DNA of 64,000 nucleotides, from assembly GCA_948099385.1 (NCBI GenBank), contig CANUEZ040000163.1:7940001-8004000 (forward strand). Direction: 5' to 3'. Positions 33,985 through 44,780 of the stretch are shown here, one piece after another. The notes under the pieces were generated by a model. It was not told the DNA's origin. It did not search any database and saw only the letters and a program-made list of their open reading frames with translations. Source of the DNA: Fasciola hepatica (lineage: Eukaryota > Platyhelminthes > Trematoda > Plagiorchiida > Fasciolidae). Numbering within the stretch: position 1 is the first letter of the stretch; every line of letters begins with the position of its first letter. A program made the translations under genes and the position numbers.

Positions 33985-36310
33985 GTTATCAGAGAACGTG
34001 ATATATCACAACGCATGCGCATATTATGCAAATATTCAGCACGAAAACGAAGGTGTGAAGTGAGTTGCATGATGTTCATTGAAACAATTTGATCCTAACA
34101 GAACCCTGTTCTCAGCTGTCAGTGAGTGAATGCTATGACTAAATTGCTTGTCTTGATGTCTTTCTGTGCATCCGTTCCCATGTATTTCCGTGTGGGTGTG
34201 CCTGTCCTTTGATGGGAAGTTTGAGTCAAGTGGACTTAATTGAGGATGAAACCCGCTCCCCTCTTCCAAGTATCTTGGTCACCATTGTCACATCAGTGGT
34301 CTTCATCTACTGACCGGTATGTGAGCAGTGGTTTTTTGTATGTGTGAAAGTGAATTGGCGAGTTGTGTTGACAGTCTTTCTCCTTGCATGTGAGTGCACA
34401 TTTCGTTGTGTCTCATCCGTGTATTATTTCTGTCGTCCGACAGAGTCAACGGCCCCAACCGCACATAACTGGTGTTGTCGGTCAACGTAGTCCTAGAAGT
34501 TGAGAACAGCAGACCTCAGAGCACTTAATCGAAATTAGCATTGCTGGGTGCAGTTATCCAAATCAAATTTATGTTGTAGAAACTTCGAGAAATTTCGAAT
34601 AAGCATGATAATATGAGAGGCCAAAGGCTGTTCCCAGAAGTCTCGCGAAGTGCATTTCACCTGACATATTGTCCGCCTGTGTACACGGATAAAACTGACA
34701 CCAAGAAGCGGAACAATCCTTGCACAGACAAACCATACAGGATGCCATGGGAGGGACGTACATGAAAGTCATTATATTTCTTAGTGCTTCTGGTAGATGG
34801 TCAGTAGCCATGACAGTGACTTTAGGAGTGATGATTAGACACATGGAGCCAAACAGGTCAACCGTGATAAAGGGTTGGGAACAGTGGAGCTGGAAGTCGA
34901 CCAGTTGTACCAGGATTTGAATCAGCGACTTTGGCTTCACCAATCAGTGACTTTATATCAGTGTGAGTGTCTCGGATGTAGCTCAGAAATTCACGGAGTA
35001 GAATTCCCGTACAATTTTAGCTATCCTGTGATGGGTTTGATTTTTATTATGCATATGTTCATGCATGAGTGCAGTGGAAGGGGCATGCCCCATGGCCTGT
35101 GAAGATCACTGCCCTATTGAGGCAGCTGTGACCGTGAGACGAGTAGTGATGAACCCCATAACGTTCCAGTAGCTCAAGTGTGGAAACAAGTCGTGAGATA
35201 GCGGATTAATATCTTTCACTAAAGTGACGGGCCATGGCGATATTCAAACCATTTGAAGGCATGAACAATAATATAAAACATGAAGAGAGATGCTGCACTT
35301 CATTGGCTTACTATATAAAACAAAAATAAAGTAACGCATATTCTGATTTGCTTGCAGTGAATGAGTAATTCATAGTGACAATTTTGGGGTGGCAAATTGT
35401 TATTCAGAGAATCTGAAACACGTTGGCAATTAGCAAATCACCAAAAGTGCAGATCGATCGTCTACGTTTGGTAATACTCAATCCTGGAATGGAAATATCA
35501 ACAACGATGTTGACTTTTAGTTCAACGACCCGATTTTCCAGTCCAGTAGCATTGATGTAGAATTTCTTAGAGTCTTGAGGAGTCGAAACCATATAAACAC
35601 TGGAAAACTCACCAATCTTTTCCGCAGCGAGTCAGAATCGAATCTGTGACCTTTCGTTTACCAGAAATTCGCTGTACCAGCTGGAAGCCTCAGGTTCGAT
35701 GCCGGCTCACTGCGTGCACGTTCTAATGCGAACAACTGAATAATGTCGTCATTGATGCGGATACTGCGAGAGTTAGGACTGACACATGGTCGATAGAAAG
35801 CCAAATTCCATTAGCAGAGAGAAAGTCACCACCTGCCCACAATCCAGGTCAAGACTTGAGTCAACGGATTCGCAACCTATAGGATTGCGGATCGATAAAA
35901 CGAGAAATCATTCACGTCGGGTGGTAGCTGGCTATATCACCAATCAACCAATCAGAAGAGAGATTATCCAAAGCAAGGTTGAACCAATTGATCTGTGTTG
36001 AAATGATACGCGACAGTGATTCCTACTTTCTGTATAAATAGTGCATTCTCAACTAACAAACTGAGGTGATTCACAGCAGAAAAGTCTTCTAGATCGGGTT
36101 AGTGGGACAGTTCAGAACAGTTAACTGAATTGGTGAGTTTGCGAAACTTCTTCGAAAGATTTATTCTTTGTGTCCTAGTCATTCAGGTGGTCATTTGCTT
36201 CAAAATGCATACTCGATGAGTATGATTAACAAAAGTATTCGTCTATATTTGTGCCTTTCTGGGACAAATGTTGTCACTGTCTCCTCTTGCTGACTAATTT
36301 TCACAATTTG
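33985..36310. other. No recognised gene; several open frames
   Basis: Minus frames 34,569-34,943 (124 codons) and 35,404-35,592 look protein-like but show no motif. B-box-like words (GGATTTGAATC at 34,914; GGTTCGATGCC at 35,693) suggest tRNA-derived repeat pieces. A donor-like ATTG/GTGAGT occurs at 36,131, but all frames before it are closed. The stretch is probably intronic. Confidence 0.3.
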
Positions 36311-36315
36311 TATAG

Positions 36316-36487
36316 TGAAGCAGATGCAGCGGAACAATGGCTGGAAGTTCATGAAGCTGATCTACATTTGAACGAAACAGGCGATTCCATCCAATCTACT
36401 GTTGCTTTGATCCAGCGACACGAAGCTTTGGAGCACAACTTGCTTCTTTAAGCAGAACGGTTTGAACGACTCAAACGAACTACACAA
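36316..36487 (+). pseudogene. Beta-spectrin last-repeat exon with an in-frame stop
   Basis: After a 3' splice site (TTTGTATAG) the exon reads EADAAEQWLEVHEADLHLNE, then LIQRHEALEHNLLL, a TAA (36,449-36,451), and AERFERLKRTTQ before GTAAGT. The helix-A tryptophan, the RHEALE text and ERFERL...TT match the final partial repeat of beta-spectrins, which forms the alpha/beta tetramer site at the membrane skeleton. Phase 0 at CAA/gtaagt joins to the next exon, where MELLDTTP continues the known TTLELL pattern. The stop is one C-to-T change from Gln. It may be a sequencing error, a disabled allele or a pseudogene. Confidence 0.7.
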
Positions 36488-36693
36488 GTAAGTGCAAATG
36501 TAGGATGGAATTTACTGGATCGGTCAACTGATCGATCAGTTAGTCCGGCTAGCGAGTTTGTCGACTTACTGGCCGGACACCTCGAGATTGATTGACTGAT
36601 TGATTAGTTGCTTTAGACAATTAAGTGACTGACATTTTGTAAACAGGAGCTGATATTGAATCTCATCCTTTTTGATTTTCTTTTCTTATCAAG

Positions 36694-36990
36694 ATGGAAC
36701 TATTGGACACGACCCCCGCAGATTATTCGGTTTTGGGAAAAGCTGCTTCAGGAGCCGTTGTGAGCGAGGAGACATTGGGCATGATCCTAGCTGTCCCTAT
36801 CGTGGACTCAATGCTCCGGAGGTTTGGTTTGGAAGCTGAGATTGATTCTACCGCAAAAGATCATGCTGACCACCAGGAAGCTATTGTGAATAAATCGTTT
36901 GATGAAGAATTGGACAGTATCGATCAGGCAGTTTACACAGGTCGGCCTTTCAATGGTTGCCTTTCTCATTGTTTGCTTCACAAGTACTAA
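36694..36990 (+). CDS. Candidate next exon of the beta-spectrin gene
   Basis: A pyrimidine-rich 3' splice site (TTCTTTTCTTATCAAG) precedes a frame in phase with the upstream exon: MELLDTTPADYSVLGKAASG, then AEIDSTAKDHADHQEAIVNK and FDEELDSIDQ. It would be the acidic linker that follows the last repeat in beta-spectrins, before a PH domain. A possible donor is ACACAG/GTCGGC at 36,941; otherwise the frame ends at 36,990. The intron between the two exons would be 206 bp. No PH-domain exon can be seen downstream, where gypsy DNA starts at 37.1 kb. Confidence 0.5.
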   Translation: MELLDTTPADYSVLGKAASGAVVSEETLGMILAVPIVDSMLRRFGLEAEIDSTAKDHADHQEAIVNKSFDEELDSIDQAVYTGRPFNGCLSHCLLHKY

Positions 36991-37089
36991 ACTCACAAAC
37001 AGACTCGTCATTGACAAATTAGGACTTTTTCATTCAATCAAAAGTTATTTGATTACCAACCTGAAATTATAAATGTGATTGACAAACAG

Positions 37090-38830
37090 AAGTATGAGAT
37101 GAAGAAACGAACAATTTTGCCATGGTAAATATTTCCCGGGAAAATTTTGTCCGAAAGTATACGTCTCTAATGATCCCCTTAAAAATACCAATTGGTATTG
37201 GGACAATGCTGATGCATCTATGCATTATATGGGGACGATTTTTCGGCAGTCACCCAACCACAACACACCACCTTCACAAGCACTACACTGCGTCCAACAT
37301 CACATTGTCAACGAAGGTCCACCAGCCGCAGCGTGTCTTCGCCAGTTATTACTGGAGCGCCTGTCTGTAGCAAAAGCAGAATTTAAACGTATGCTAAGCT
37401 TGGGGATTTTTCACCCAATAAGCAACCTTTGGGCCTCCCCACTCCATATGGTTCCAGAGCACTACTGTGACTGATGCCCGTGAAGTAATTACCGCGCTCT
37501 TAACAACGCAACGGTGCCCGACCGTTACCCACTTTCACACATTCATTACTTCCCTGACAGTTTGTCTGGCAAAAGCATTTTCTCAAAATTGTCAAATACT
37601 ATTGTCGATTCATACCAAATTGTCCGGTGATCTTCCGAACACCTACTGAGCTTTTGAAGAAAGGGCTGTGCACGTTTTCGATGACTCCTGAAGTTAAATC
37701 AGCATTCCAAGGGGATAAGCAAGTGTTGTCCAAAGTTCCCTCGCCCGCATAGTTAAACAACGTTGAAAACACCATTCTTGTATGGCAGGCAGATGTCTCC
37801 CAAATAGCCTTTGGCGGCCAATCGCTACAAATTGCTTATGGGGTCAGACAGCCGTTGTCATTTTTCTCTAAAAAGCTACAACCACCATAGACTCGTTACA
37901 GCAACTTTGGCCGTGAATTGCTTGCGACCGACCTTACAATAAAATGCTTTAGACACATTTTGGAAGGCAAAAAGCTTCCTTATGTACACGGATTATAAGC
38001 CTTCGACTCATGCATCAGCTTCAAGCGGCGACCTTTATTCGCCCAGGGAAACTAGACACCCTGACTACATTTCCATATATATCACGGATATAAGGTAAAT
38101 ACAGTGATCCAGCAACTTCGTGGCTGAAGCACTCTTTCGCCCAGGCATCCTCCAAGGAACCGACCCAGTGGCATTCAGTCCGTCCGTGATATGTTAGGTT
38201 CAAAAGAATGAACAAGAACTACAGAGCTGCCACTCATTGTCCTACCTGACAGAAATGGTACATATGTTTGCGATGTCTCCACTGGTAAGCCTGCCCGTTT
38301 GTTCCCTGTTCCCTTCATTGCTTGATGTTTAGGCGTCCACATTGCATATCCCATTCTGGAATACGCGTCTTCGTCAGACTTGTTTCCGATCACTATGTTT
38401 GGCAGAATGTGAATAGGGGTTTCGTTTTTGGTCTAGAGCATGCACACCATGAAAACGGAGCATTTTTTCGTCGCCTTGTACTTTCCTCTTCCGTCCAAAT
38501 ATCCGCAGGCGATGCGCTTTTTTCTCGTGTCCACTTAGATTTTGTTGGTGCCTTACCATCGGTCGACAGATACCGTTTGCTCCCTACATTTGTGGATCGT
38601 TTTACGCGTTGGCTCATGGCTGTCCCTATAGGAGACGTCTCCCGTGAAACAATTCCCAAAAGTTTTTACACCACTGGATTTCTGTGTTTGGTATTTTATC
38701 TAGGACCACCATAGACGGAGGTGCACAATTTCAATCCAAACTTTTCCGTGATTTTCCTTCCGTCGTTGGATTTCAACATATTCGTACAACTGCATATCAC
38801 CCAGCTTGGGCGGCAGTCTATCAGGGCCAC
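37090..38830 (+). pseudogene. Second Ty3/gypsy pol relic
   Basis: The RT opening reads HHIVNEGPPAAACLRQLLLE, then SVAKAEFKRMLSLGIFHPIS and SPLHMV (37,296-37,455). [15 protein letters not shown] follows near 37,500. After decayed RNase H text, the integrase zinc-binding region (SHSGIRVFVRLVS, 38,350) and core pieces (HLDFVGALPSVDRY, FVDRFTRWLMAVPI, 38,530-38,630; IDGGAQFQSKLFRDF) follow up to about 38,820. The catalytic RT box is missing: the order jumps from the fingers to RNase H. No LTR was found. The copy is related to the 1-4.8 kb element but not identical. It lies downstream of the spectrin exons, on the same strand. Confidence 0.8.
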
Positions 38831-39914
38831 ACGGGTTATTAGGCCGAAGCTGAGACGAATACTTCTATACTTTGAGGAGATAAAAGAAATGACTGATGGG
38901 TACCAAAGGGCTGTTGGAGTCGAAACTCAAAGCTGATGCTATGTGCCTGCCACCGACGAAATTCCTACTGAGTTCTTCAACATCAGCTGGTGGTGGACGT
39001 TTGCCGCTCAGCAGTGTGAGGACTTACCAAGTATCGAGACTACTTTGGCGTACCACCAATGTCCGAACATGCATGCCATTCAGTCTGTCTGTGTGTGAAA
39101 TACTACTAACAGGCCGTCGAAATGAGTCTGCCTTTTGCAACCCATTCTGGTTGAATATTGCATTTTTGAAGCGATTATTAGTAAGTACCAATTTCGTTAA
39201 TCTGACGATGTTTTTCAGCTGACGCAGGGAATACTGAAAAACGATCTATTGCTAATGTCACCAGTAGAAAAAATAGAAATACGAAACTCCTGGGGGTTCC
39301 CATCATTGTCAAACACCTTGTACATCATGCCCATGTTAGGACATATGATTTAGAGATTTAAATTGTTATTTATCCTACGGATGAAGATAGCAGCAACCAG
39401 GTTTTGACTGCAGTTGATGTTATCCGAGAGAAATGCCTCCGTTTGTCCCGTTGATGAAAAACGATCAAACTTAGCATGCGACCTTCGCAGCGACTCGTTG
39501 GAAACACTGGTCTTATCACATTTATTCTTGGTTAGTTTCTCATAGACTCTAAAGGGATAAGTGTCAATTGCTGTTTTCGTCCATCTATAGTTTCTAACAC
39601 TGAATCGGTAACCATACTGGACCATAATAATTTGCCTCACTGCCTTCCAACTGTCCCTATAACCATTACTGGAGAGTTGCGTGAGAGCATGTTCAATTTT
39701 TTTTATTCACTTTGCTGTTTGCAACTCATTTTCCTCACTGACGGACTTTGAAAGTAAGTTGAGAAATTCTACCTCCCAGGTTGTTTCAGGTATGTTTGAA
39801 AGCACTGGATATCCGAAAATTTGACAACTCTGGGTGCCTCAGAACGATCAATGATTTGACGTTTTCAAAATTTTGAATGTATCACTATTGAAAACACTGG
39901 AAACACTAAACAGC

Positions 39915-40020
39915 TGTTTCTCTCTTGTTAGGAATCAGCAGCAGCCCACTTCGAACGAGTCCCAACTGAGATTCGATGCCTAGATGGAAGATTGCAAGCC
40001 GAACAGTTAAGAGCCGGTAA
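39915..40020 (+). repeat. Short interspersed repeat, copy 2
   Basis: AACAGCTGTTTCTCTC, CGAACGAGTCCCAACTGAG and TAGATGGAAGATTGCAAGCC recur in altered form at 40,290-40,375. An AG followed by an open frame makes it look like an exon, but the repetition argues against that. Confidence 0.45.
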
Positions 40021-40242
40021 TATACGTGTTGTCTTTCAATATGCGAACTACAACATAGAGCGTTCTTTCGTTACTAGCGTTGAAAAGTTACAGCTGGTTG
40101 ACCGCAAAGGCATTTACTTTGATGAAGAATGTCATTTCCATTGAAAGCCTATGTTAAGCGAAGTCATCAAGTCACGTAAAATATAGGAGTCTGGTGACTG
40201 GATCATTTTAAGTGGTGGCATAATTATTCGCTGCATGAAATG

Positions 40243-40400
40243 ATTCATCATGCAGTGAGAACACTCAACTCAACTTAGAAAACCAAGCTAACATTGCTCC
40301 ACTGTTTCGAACTTGTTGACAATCGCAGAGACCTAACCGAGATTTGATACGAAGATGGAGGATCGCAAGTCGAACACCCAGCCACCAGGCTTTACTCCTG
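40243..40400 (+). repeat. Short interspersed repeat, copy 3
   Basis: The 5' half matches 24,329-24,400 (ATTCATCATGCAGTGAGAAC). The 3' half matches 39,960-40,020 (GAAGATGGAGGATCGCAAGT). It therefore links the other two partial copies into one family of about 160-180 bp. Confidence 0.45.
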
Positions 40401-40769
40401 CTTCGGTCACGTTCCCGTGTTGGATTAGCACCTACCATCTTTGTTTGTGAGATCGCTAAGTCAAATGCTCCGGTTAGGGTTTCCAAAGAAAATCTGTTCT
40501 GTGATTTTATTTCCACATAAAAGTACAAATAATTCACTCTGTAAGGGACATTGCTAATTCTCCCTGCCTTAACGCAAGATCGACGGAGAACACAACGATT
40601 TATTGCAGCTCATTAAAGACAGTCGTTCAAGACTAGGGCATAGATAAGCTCACGCTTCCACTTCACTTGGTTGCCCACAACGTTCTACCCCTCCGTCAGA
40701 TGGGATAAAATTCTGCCCTGGGTGGAAATCTTGAAACTTCCAAAATGGATGCATGCTTTGTCACCGAAA

Positions 40770-41350
40770 CAAAGGATACAAGATTAGACTCTTGCGATTG
40801 TATTTCTGACCCTAGATAAAAACTCAGTCTCAAGATTCATCCTTCGACTGTCTGATGATCCGCTATCCAGTGCTTGCGGTCAGGTTGAAGTCAGGATCGA
40901 TTTGATTTCGAAATGTGAGCGCGCAGTACTAGACTGGATTCTGTTAAACAGTGGTTTGTATGAAGTTGTGCTGGTTGGTTTTGCAGTTACCAGCTGAAAC
41001 AGACTGAAACGTCGGAGCTTGCTCGTTGTGTCCGTGTATGCACCCGCTGAGTGCAGGTGCTTTGAGGTCAAGGAATAATTTCATCAGGATTTGTTTCAGT
41101 TGCTTCGAAGCTTGCATTCAATGGACGTCGTGCTGATAGTGGGTGAAGATTAGTGGAAGGTAAACTGATCGACGGTTTCGAAAACATCAGTTCCATCTTT
41201 TTCCACATTGCAATTAAAATGACTGAGCACAGGTCCCTTAAGGATAAACCGAAAAACTTACTTTTTTGTGAATGCCAGACTCTATTCCGCTTGACTACAG
41301 CTTTGCAAATGTTGATTTTAATCTCATGATTGCAGGAAAGATATTTCAAA
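40770..41350 (+). pseudogene. LINE endonuclease fragment (right arm)
   Basis: Mirror copy of 19,140-19,610. The plus strand reads LDSVKQWFV-type text where the left reads LDWILLNRGL, then SELARCVRVCTR and ISSGFVSVASKLAFNGRRAD. The frame is broken by several stops. Open minus frames over the same bases (40,880-41,071 and 41,068-41,349) are antisense shadows. Confidence 0.6.
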
Positions 41351-41954
41351 TCGTCACTTTCCCTTACCCACTGGACAGGTCCCTTTCGGTACCAATACTA
41401 AGTGTTTTCTGATCACGATACGATTCTGCATTCGATTATTTTCCGAGTTTGATTATTTCAATTTCATTCTCTAGGAATTCCGCGGATGTTAAATCACTCA
41501 TTCTGCTGGTGATATGAAAAGTGATGAAAATCGATTCTGCATCAAGCATGCAGCTGCTCACTTGACTCGCACAAAGCTACCAAGCTTCGTAACTGGAATC
41601 GAACGCTTACATGTGACGTAACCTTGCACGGCACGGGTGTGTCAGCAAGGTTTGGATACTCGTTCTTAGGTTTCTTTCGGTAAATAACCGAGAGCCGTCA
41701 CTAAGCGATTGCCAGTAAATACTAAAAGACAGAAGAAATTACGTTTTGTGAGGTTAGTCTGTTATACGTTGTTTCCGGGTTCTGAAATGTGCAGTCTTCG
41801 ATACTTTCTGGCTTCATACTACTGGAAAATAAAGACGATTCACATTAAAATTTTTATTTAAAACCCTAAGGAAATTTTCCAAAGCTGAATGATCTTATTT
41901 CGCATTTGTTTATTCTCAGTATACGGTGATACCTTGCGCTGCTTAATCACGCTG
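41350..41954. other. Non-coding part of the right arm
   Basis: Pairs with 18,439-19,060 in the left arm. No open frame of note. Confidence 0.4.
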
Positions 41955-43144
41955 GATTTAGTGCTGGACGAAAGAAGTCCAACGCGTAGGCCGCTACTTC
42001 ACAGTCGATGCACTTTAGTCCACAGACAATACTTGTTTTGCGCTTCAGGATCTTAAAAACCGGCTTACGATAGACGCGGCGGACGAGCTTCCCATGGACA
42101 GGCCAATACCCACATTTTGTCAGTTTCGTGCCTCAAAAACGCAAACAGAACCTAATCCGATCTCTAGCGTCTCGCATACGAAAGATCTGTTCCGAGGAAA
42201 CAGTGAGTGAGGAATTACATCACATAAGACAAACATTACTAAACAACGGGTATCCGGAACGTTTCATTCAAAAGAACATTTCGGAAGTACCCAAGCGACC
42301 ATTGATAATCACCGCCAAGAAGAAGGAATTGCACATGCAACTTCCCTTCAAAAGAGATGTTAAATGCGAACTACTAGTTCGGCGCCTAAGGGATGCAATC
42401 GCCCGTACATTTCCCGCCGCTACTCTACGCGCCCACTTCACAAGCCGGCCAATGATTCCTATGAATCTCAAAGACAAAATGTCTGTCCTTTCCTCCTCTA
42501 TGTTAACCTATTCATTTGTTTGCTCATGCTCGGCAAGCTATGTAGGCAAAACGACACGGCAACTGTCCCAAAGAATCAAGGAACACAAACCAGCTTGGCT
42601 GAAGACACTAACTAGAAGAACCATAACTAGTGCAATCGTAGCACACCATGCCGAGACAGGACACCAGGTAGACAACGAAGCCTTCAAGATAATTTACAAA
42701 GTGCCTGCGAATTCTTCGAAGATCGTTCGCCAAATCACTTTGGGAGCAACGGAGGCAGTAGCGATTAGGCTGTTAAATCCATCGCTTTGTTCACACAAGC
42801 GATTTGTCAAATCACTGCAGCTACCCTGGCCGCGATCGGAAAGTGGGGGACAGAATCATGATGACCTCGACCACGACCTTTCAGTCGTGACAGGAAACAG
42901 CCAACCCACCCCAGATGTACTTTCTAAACCGAGTTTTCCCAACCACGAACAACCAACTTCCCATCCCTTTTCCGAACCGCAAAACACCTACAATATTGAT
43001 TGGCCAGTCTTAATTTGATACTGTAAATACCCTCTATTTTGTTCCGAAAATATGCATTCCTATCGTATATATATGTAACTGTATTAGCCAGAGGATGAAG
43101 TTACCGAAAACGAGCTTGTTCGCTATCGTGCCTTTTTCTATATT
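41955..43144 (+). mobile_element. 5'-truncated Penelope-like element
   Basis: Comparison with the left arm delimits this insertion to the base: the arms agree up to ...TAATCACGCTG (41,954) and again from AGTCCTGCTTC (43,145). The insertion replaces 343 bp of the left-arm sequence. It holds the PLE C-terminal ORF and a 3' tail ending ACCGAAAACGAGCTTGTTCGC (43,102 on). The same tail ends the PLE relic at 45,560-46,225. The RT core is missing; the text begins at the TGQY...FVPQK motif that normally follows RT. Confidence 0.8.
42128..43018 (+). CDS. PLE C-terminal ORF with GIY-YIG endonuclease
   Basis: 296 codons without a stop, the longest open frame in the window; the frame is open from 42,065. 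It starts just after TGQYPHFVSFV, the junction that follows PLE reverse transcriptase. The connector is at residues 1-125. The GIY-YIG nuclease follows at about 125-215, with YSFVCSCSASYVGKTTRQLS (zinc-binding Cys, YVG, Arg) and KEHKP. The presumed catalytic Glu is in ATEAVAIRLLNPSLC (about 210), and a hydrophilic tail follows. PLE endonuclease cuts target DNA to start insertion. No RT is attached, so the protein could only act in trans. The open frame suggests a recent copy, or domain-level constraint. Confidence 0.85.
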   Translation: MPQKRKQNLIRSLASRIRKICSEETVSEELHHIRQTLLNNGYPERFIQKNISEVPKRPLIITAKKKELHMQLPFKRDVKCELLVRRLRDAIARTFPAATLRAHFTSRPMIPMNLKDKMSVLSSSMLTYSFVCSCSASYVGKTTRQLSQRIKEHKPAWLKTLTRRTITSAIVAHHAETGHQVDNEAFKIIYKVPANSSKIVRQITLGATEAVAIRLLNPSLCSHKRFVKSLQLPWPRSESGGQNHDDLDHDLSVVTGNSQPTPDVLSKPSFPNHEQPTSHPFSEPQNTYNIDWPVLI

Positions 43145-43390
43145 AGTCCTGCTTCTCCCCGAACGGCACTGACCAATCGGACTGTACCACGGGTTGACCG
43201 AACTTGCGTGGCCTAATCCGATTGTACACCTGGCTTTCAGGGAGGTACGACACTGACGCACGCACTTGACTAGGTGTTTGCGTTTTCATTTGCTTGCCTG
43301 TACTTGCGTTTACCGCATATAGGTACTGAATACACGTTCAAACGTGCGAGCGTGCTTTCTTTCTGATTACGGAATTTCGGGATACAACGG

Positions 43391-44780
43391 ATGATCCATA
43401 CATTTCCTTTGTCGGTGAGTAAACATCGGGTTGTAGGAGCTATCAGAAGCTGCACCAAAAAGCAGAGCAGAGCTTTGATTAACTCTGTAGAATTTTGTAA
43501 CTCTATAGGATGTGCGCTTCCAGATTACACGCAATTGCGATTGACCCAAAGAAGTTCAGAAAAGTTTGAACAGGAACGGGCAGGAACATTTATTGGCGGA
43601 AGTGAATCACTCAAAATTGGTTCCACCTGTGCAGCAGATTAGCAAAAGGGAAAGACAACGTACAATCAACAATGCGAAATGGACAGCTAACACAATCGGG
43701 CAATAATAGAATCAATCACAGAAGGTCAGGAACCACCGAGCAAAAATGCACGAATCAGGCTCAAGATTGTGAGGGCGCACGTGACAAGCCAAACACGGAC
43801 GAGCGAACAAGGTGAACAGCGGAGTTAGGAAAGAATAGACCGGACAGAACAGGCTAAGCGTAGTCATCAGCCAATCCATACAACAAATGGGTTGGAACAG
43901 TACAAGTAAATTAGCTGTGTAGAATCAAAGGTGCGTACGCTTGTATGTTGTAACGGCGAACGGTGGTTAGGAAAAGACTCAAAGTTGATTCCAACTAGGG
44001 GTAATAAACAGCTTCAATCGGTTCTGTTTGCATTGCACAAAGGTCACATAGGTGTGAAGAAAAAGAAATCACTAACTCTACGAATGTGTTGGTGGCCGAA
44101 ATTGAATGCGGATGTATTTACTTTGACAATGAACAGCAACGCGTGTCTGCAAGTTGAAACAGAACGACCGGAACCCTGGACCGGAAAATTAAACTACCTG
44201 ACAAGGGGTCCTTGCCAAAAGATGTTTGCCAATCTCTCTGGTCCATTCTTGAATTAATTACACTTCTTGGTAATGACAGATTCATAACCGAAATGTTCGA
44301 AATACTTCAGCCAATAGGGAATTCTGCAACTACTCGTCACCAGTTGTAACGCATTGGCATGGACCGCCATTCCGATTCTGTCTGACGTAAATGTTGGTAC
44401 CTGCTTATACATTTAATGGGCTTAGGCTCATCAGGTTTTCATTCTTTCTATGCCTTTGAAGATCGTGTACGTGCAACCCCCACGGAAGAGCGCTGCATCC
44501 AGTACACCGGCGGTCCTGCTTGTCTGTGTCCGAGTCGAACCGCGGTCTTTGTCTCTGTGCCGTCGGCTCGTTCTTTGCCGTGGTACACATCAATGAGTTA
44601 GAGTTCGGTGCAGTAGAGAACTTGGCACCGTCCGTGAAAAGTGTACTGATACCAGCCAACCCAGTGATGGTGCCTGACTTGGTAGGCCGAACGAAAGCAA
44701 ACATGCACGAGCAACGAGTATTTGGAATAAACGAACGGCAAGCACGAGCTTCGAGAGATGAACAGAAATTTTCCAGGTAA
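43391..44780 (+). pseudogene. Ty3/gypsy integrase-region relic (right arm)
   Basis: Mirror of the left-arm relic. The frame 43,391-43,642 reads LPDYTQLRLTQRSSEKFEQE and GGSESLKIGSTCAAD. The frame 43,931-44,257 reads QSVLFALHKGHIGVKKKKSL and MCWWPKLNADVF, then PWTGKL and MFANLSGPFLN, the integrase zinc-binding domain and the start of the core. Here the distance between the two parts is normal. Later frames (44,416-44,601, 44,520-44,780) have no readable core. The integrase would insert element cDNA; this copy lacks its catalytic part. Confidence 0.7.

Larger units (their letters stand above)
38835..40526. other. No recognised gene; minus-strand ORF and short repeats
   Basis: A minus frame open from about 39,690 to 39,350 reads IEHALTQLSSNGYRDSWKAV then MRQIIMVQYGYRFSVRNYRW. 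It has protein-like composition but no motif I can name. Repeat pieces near 39,915-40,020 and 40,243-40,400 share GAGATT(C/T)GAT and GAAGATTGCAAGCCGAACA-like text. The right arm begins at 40,527. Confidence 0.35.

Noticed and set aside
36065..36131. Exon between AG (36,079) and GTGAGT (36,131)
   Set aside because: All three plus frames contain stops.
41068..41349. 93-codon minus ORF
   Set aside because: Antisense to the LINE endonuclease fragment; a low-stop shadow frame.
41955..41985. Hammerhead ribozyme at GCTGGACGAAAGAAGTCCAA
   Set aside because: A GGAC/GTCC hairpin is present, but the core CUGANGA and GAAA are not in the right order.
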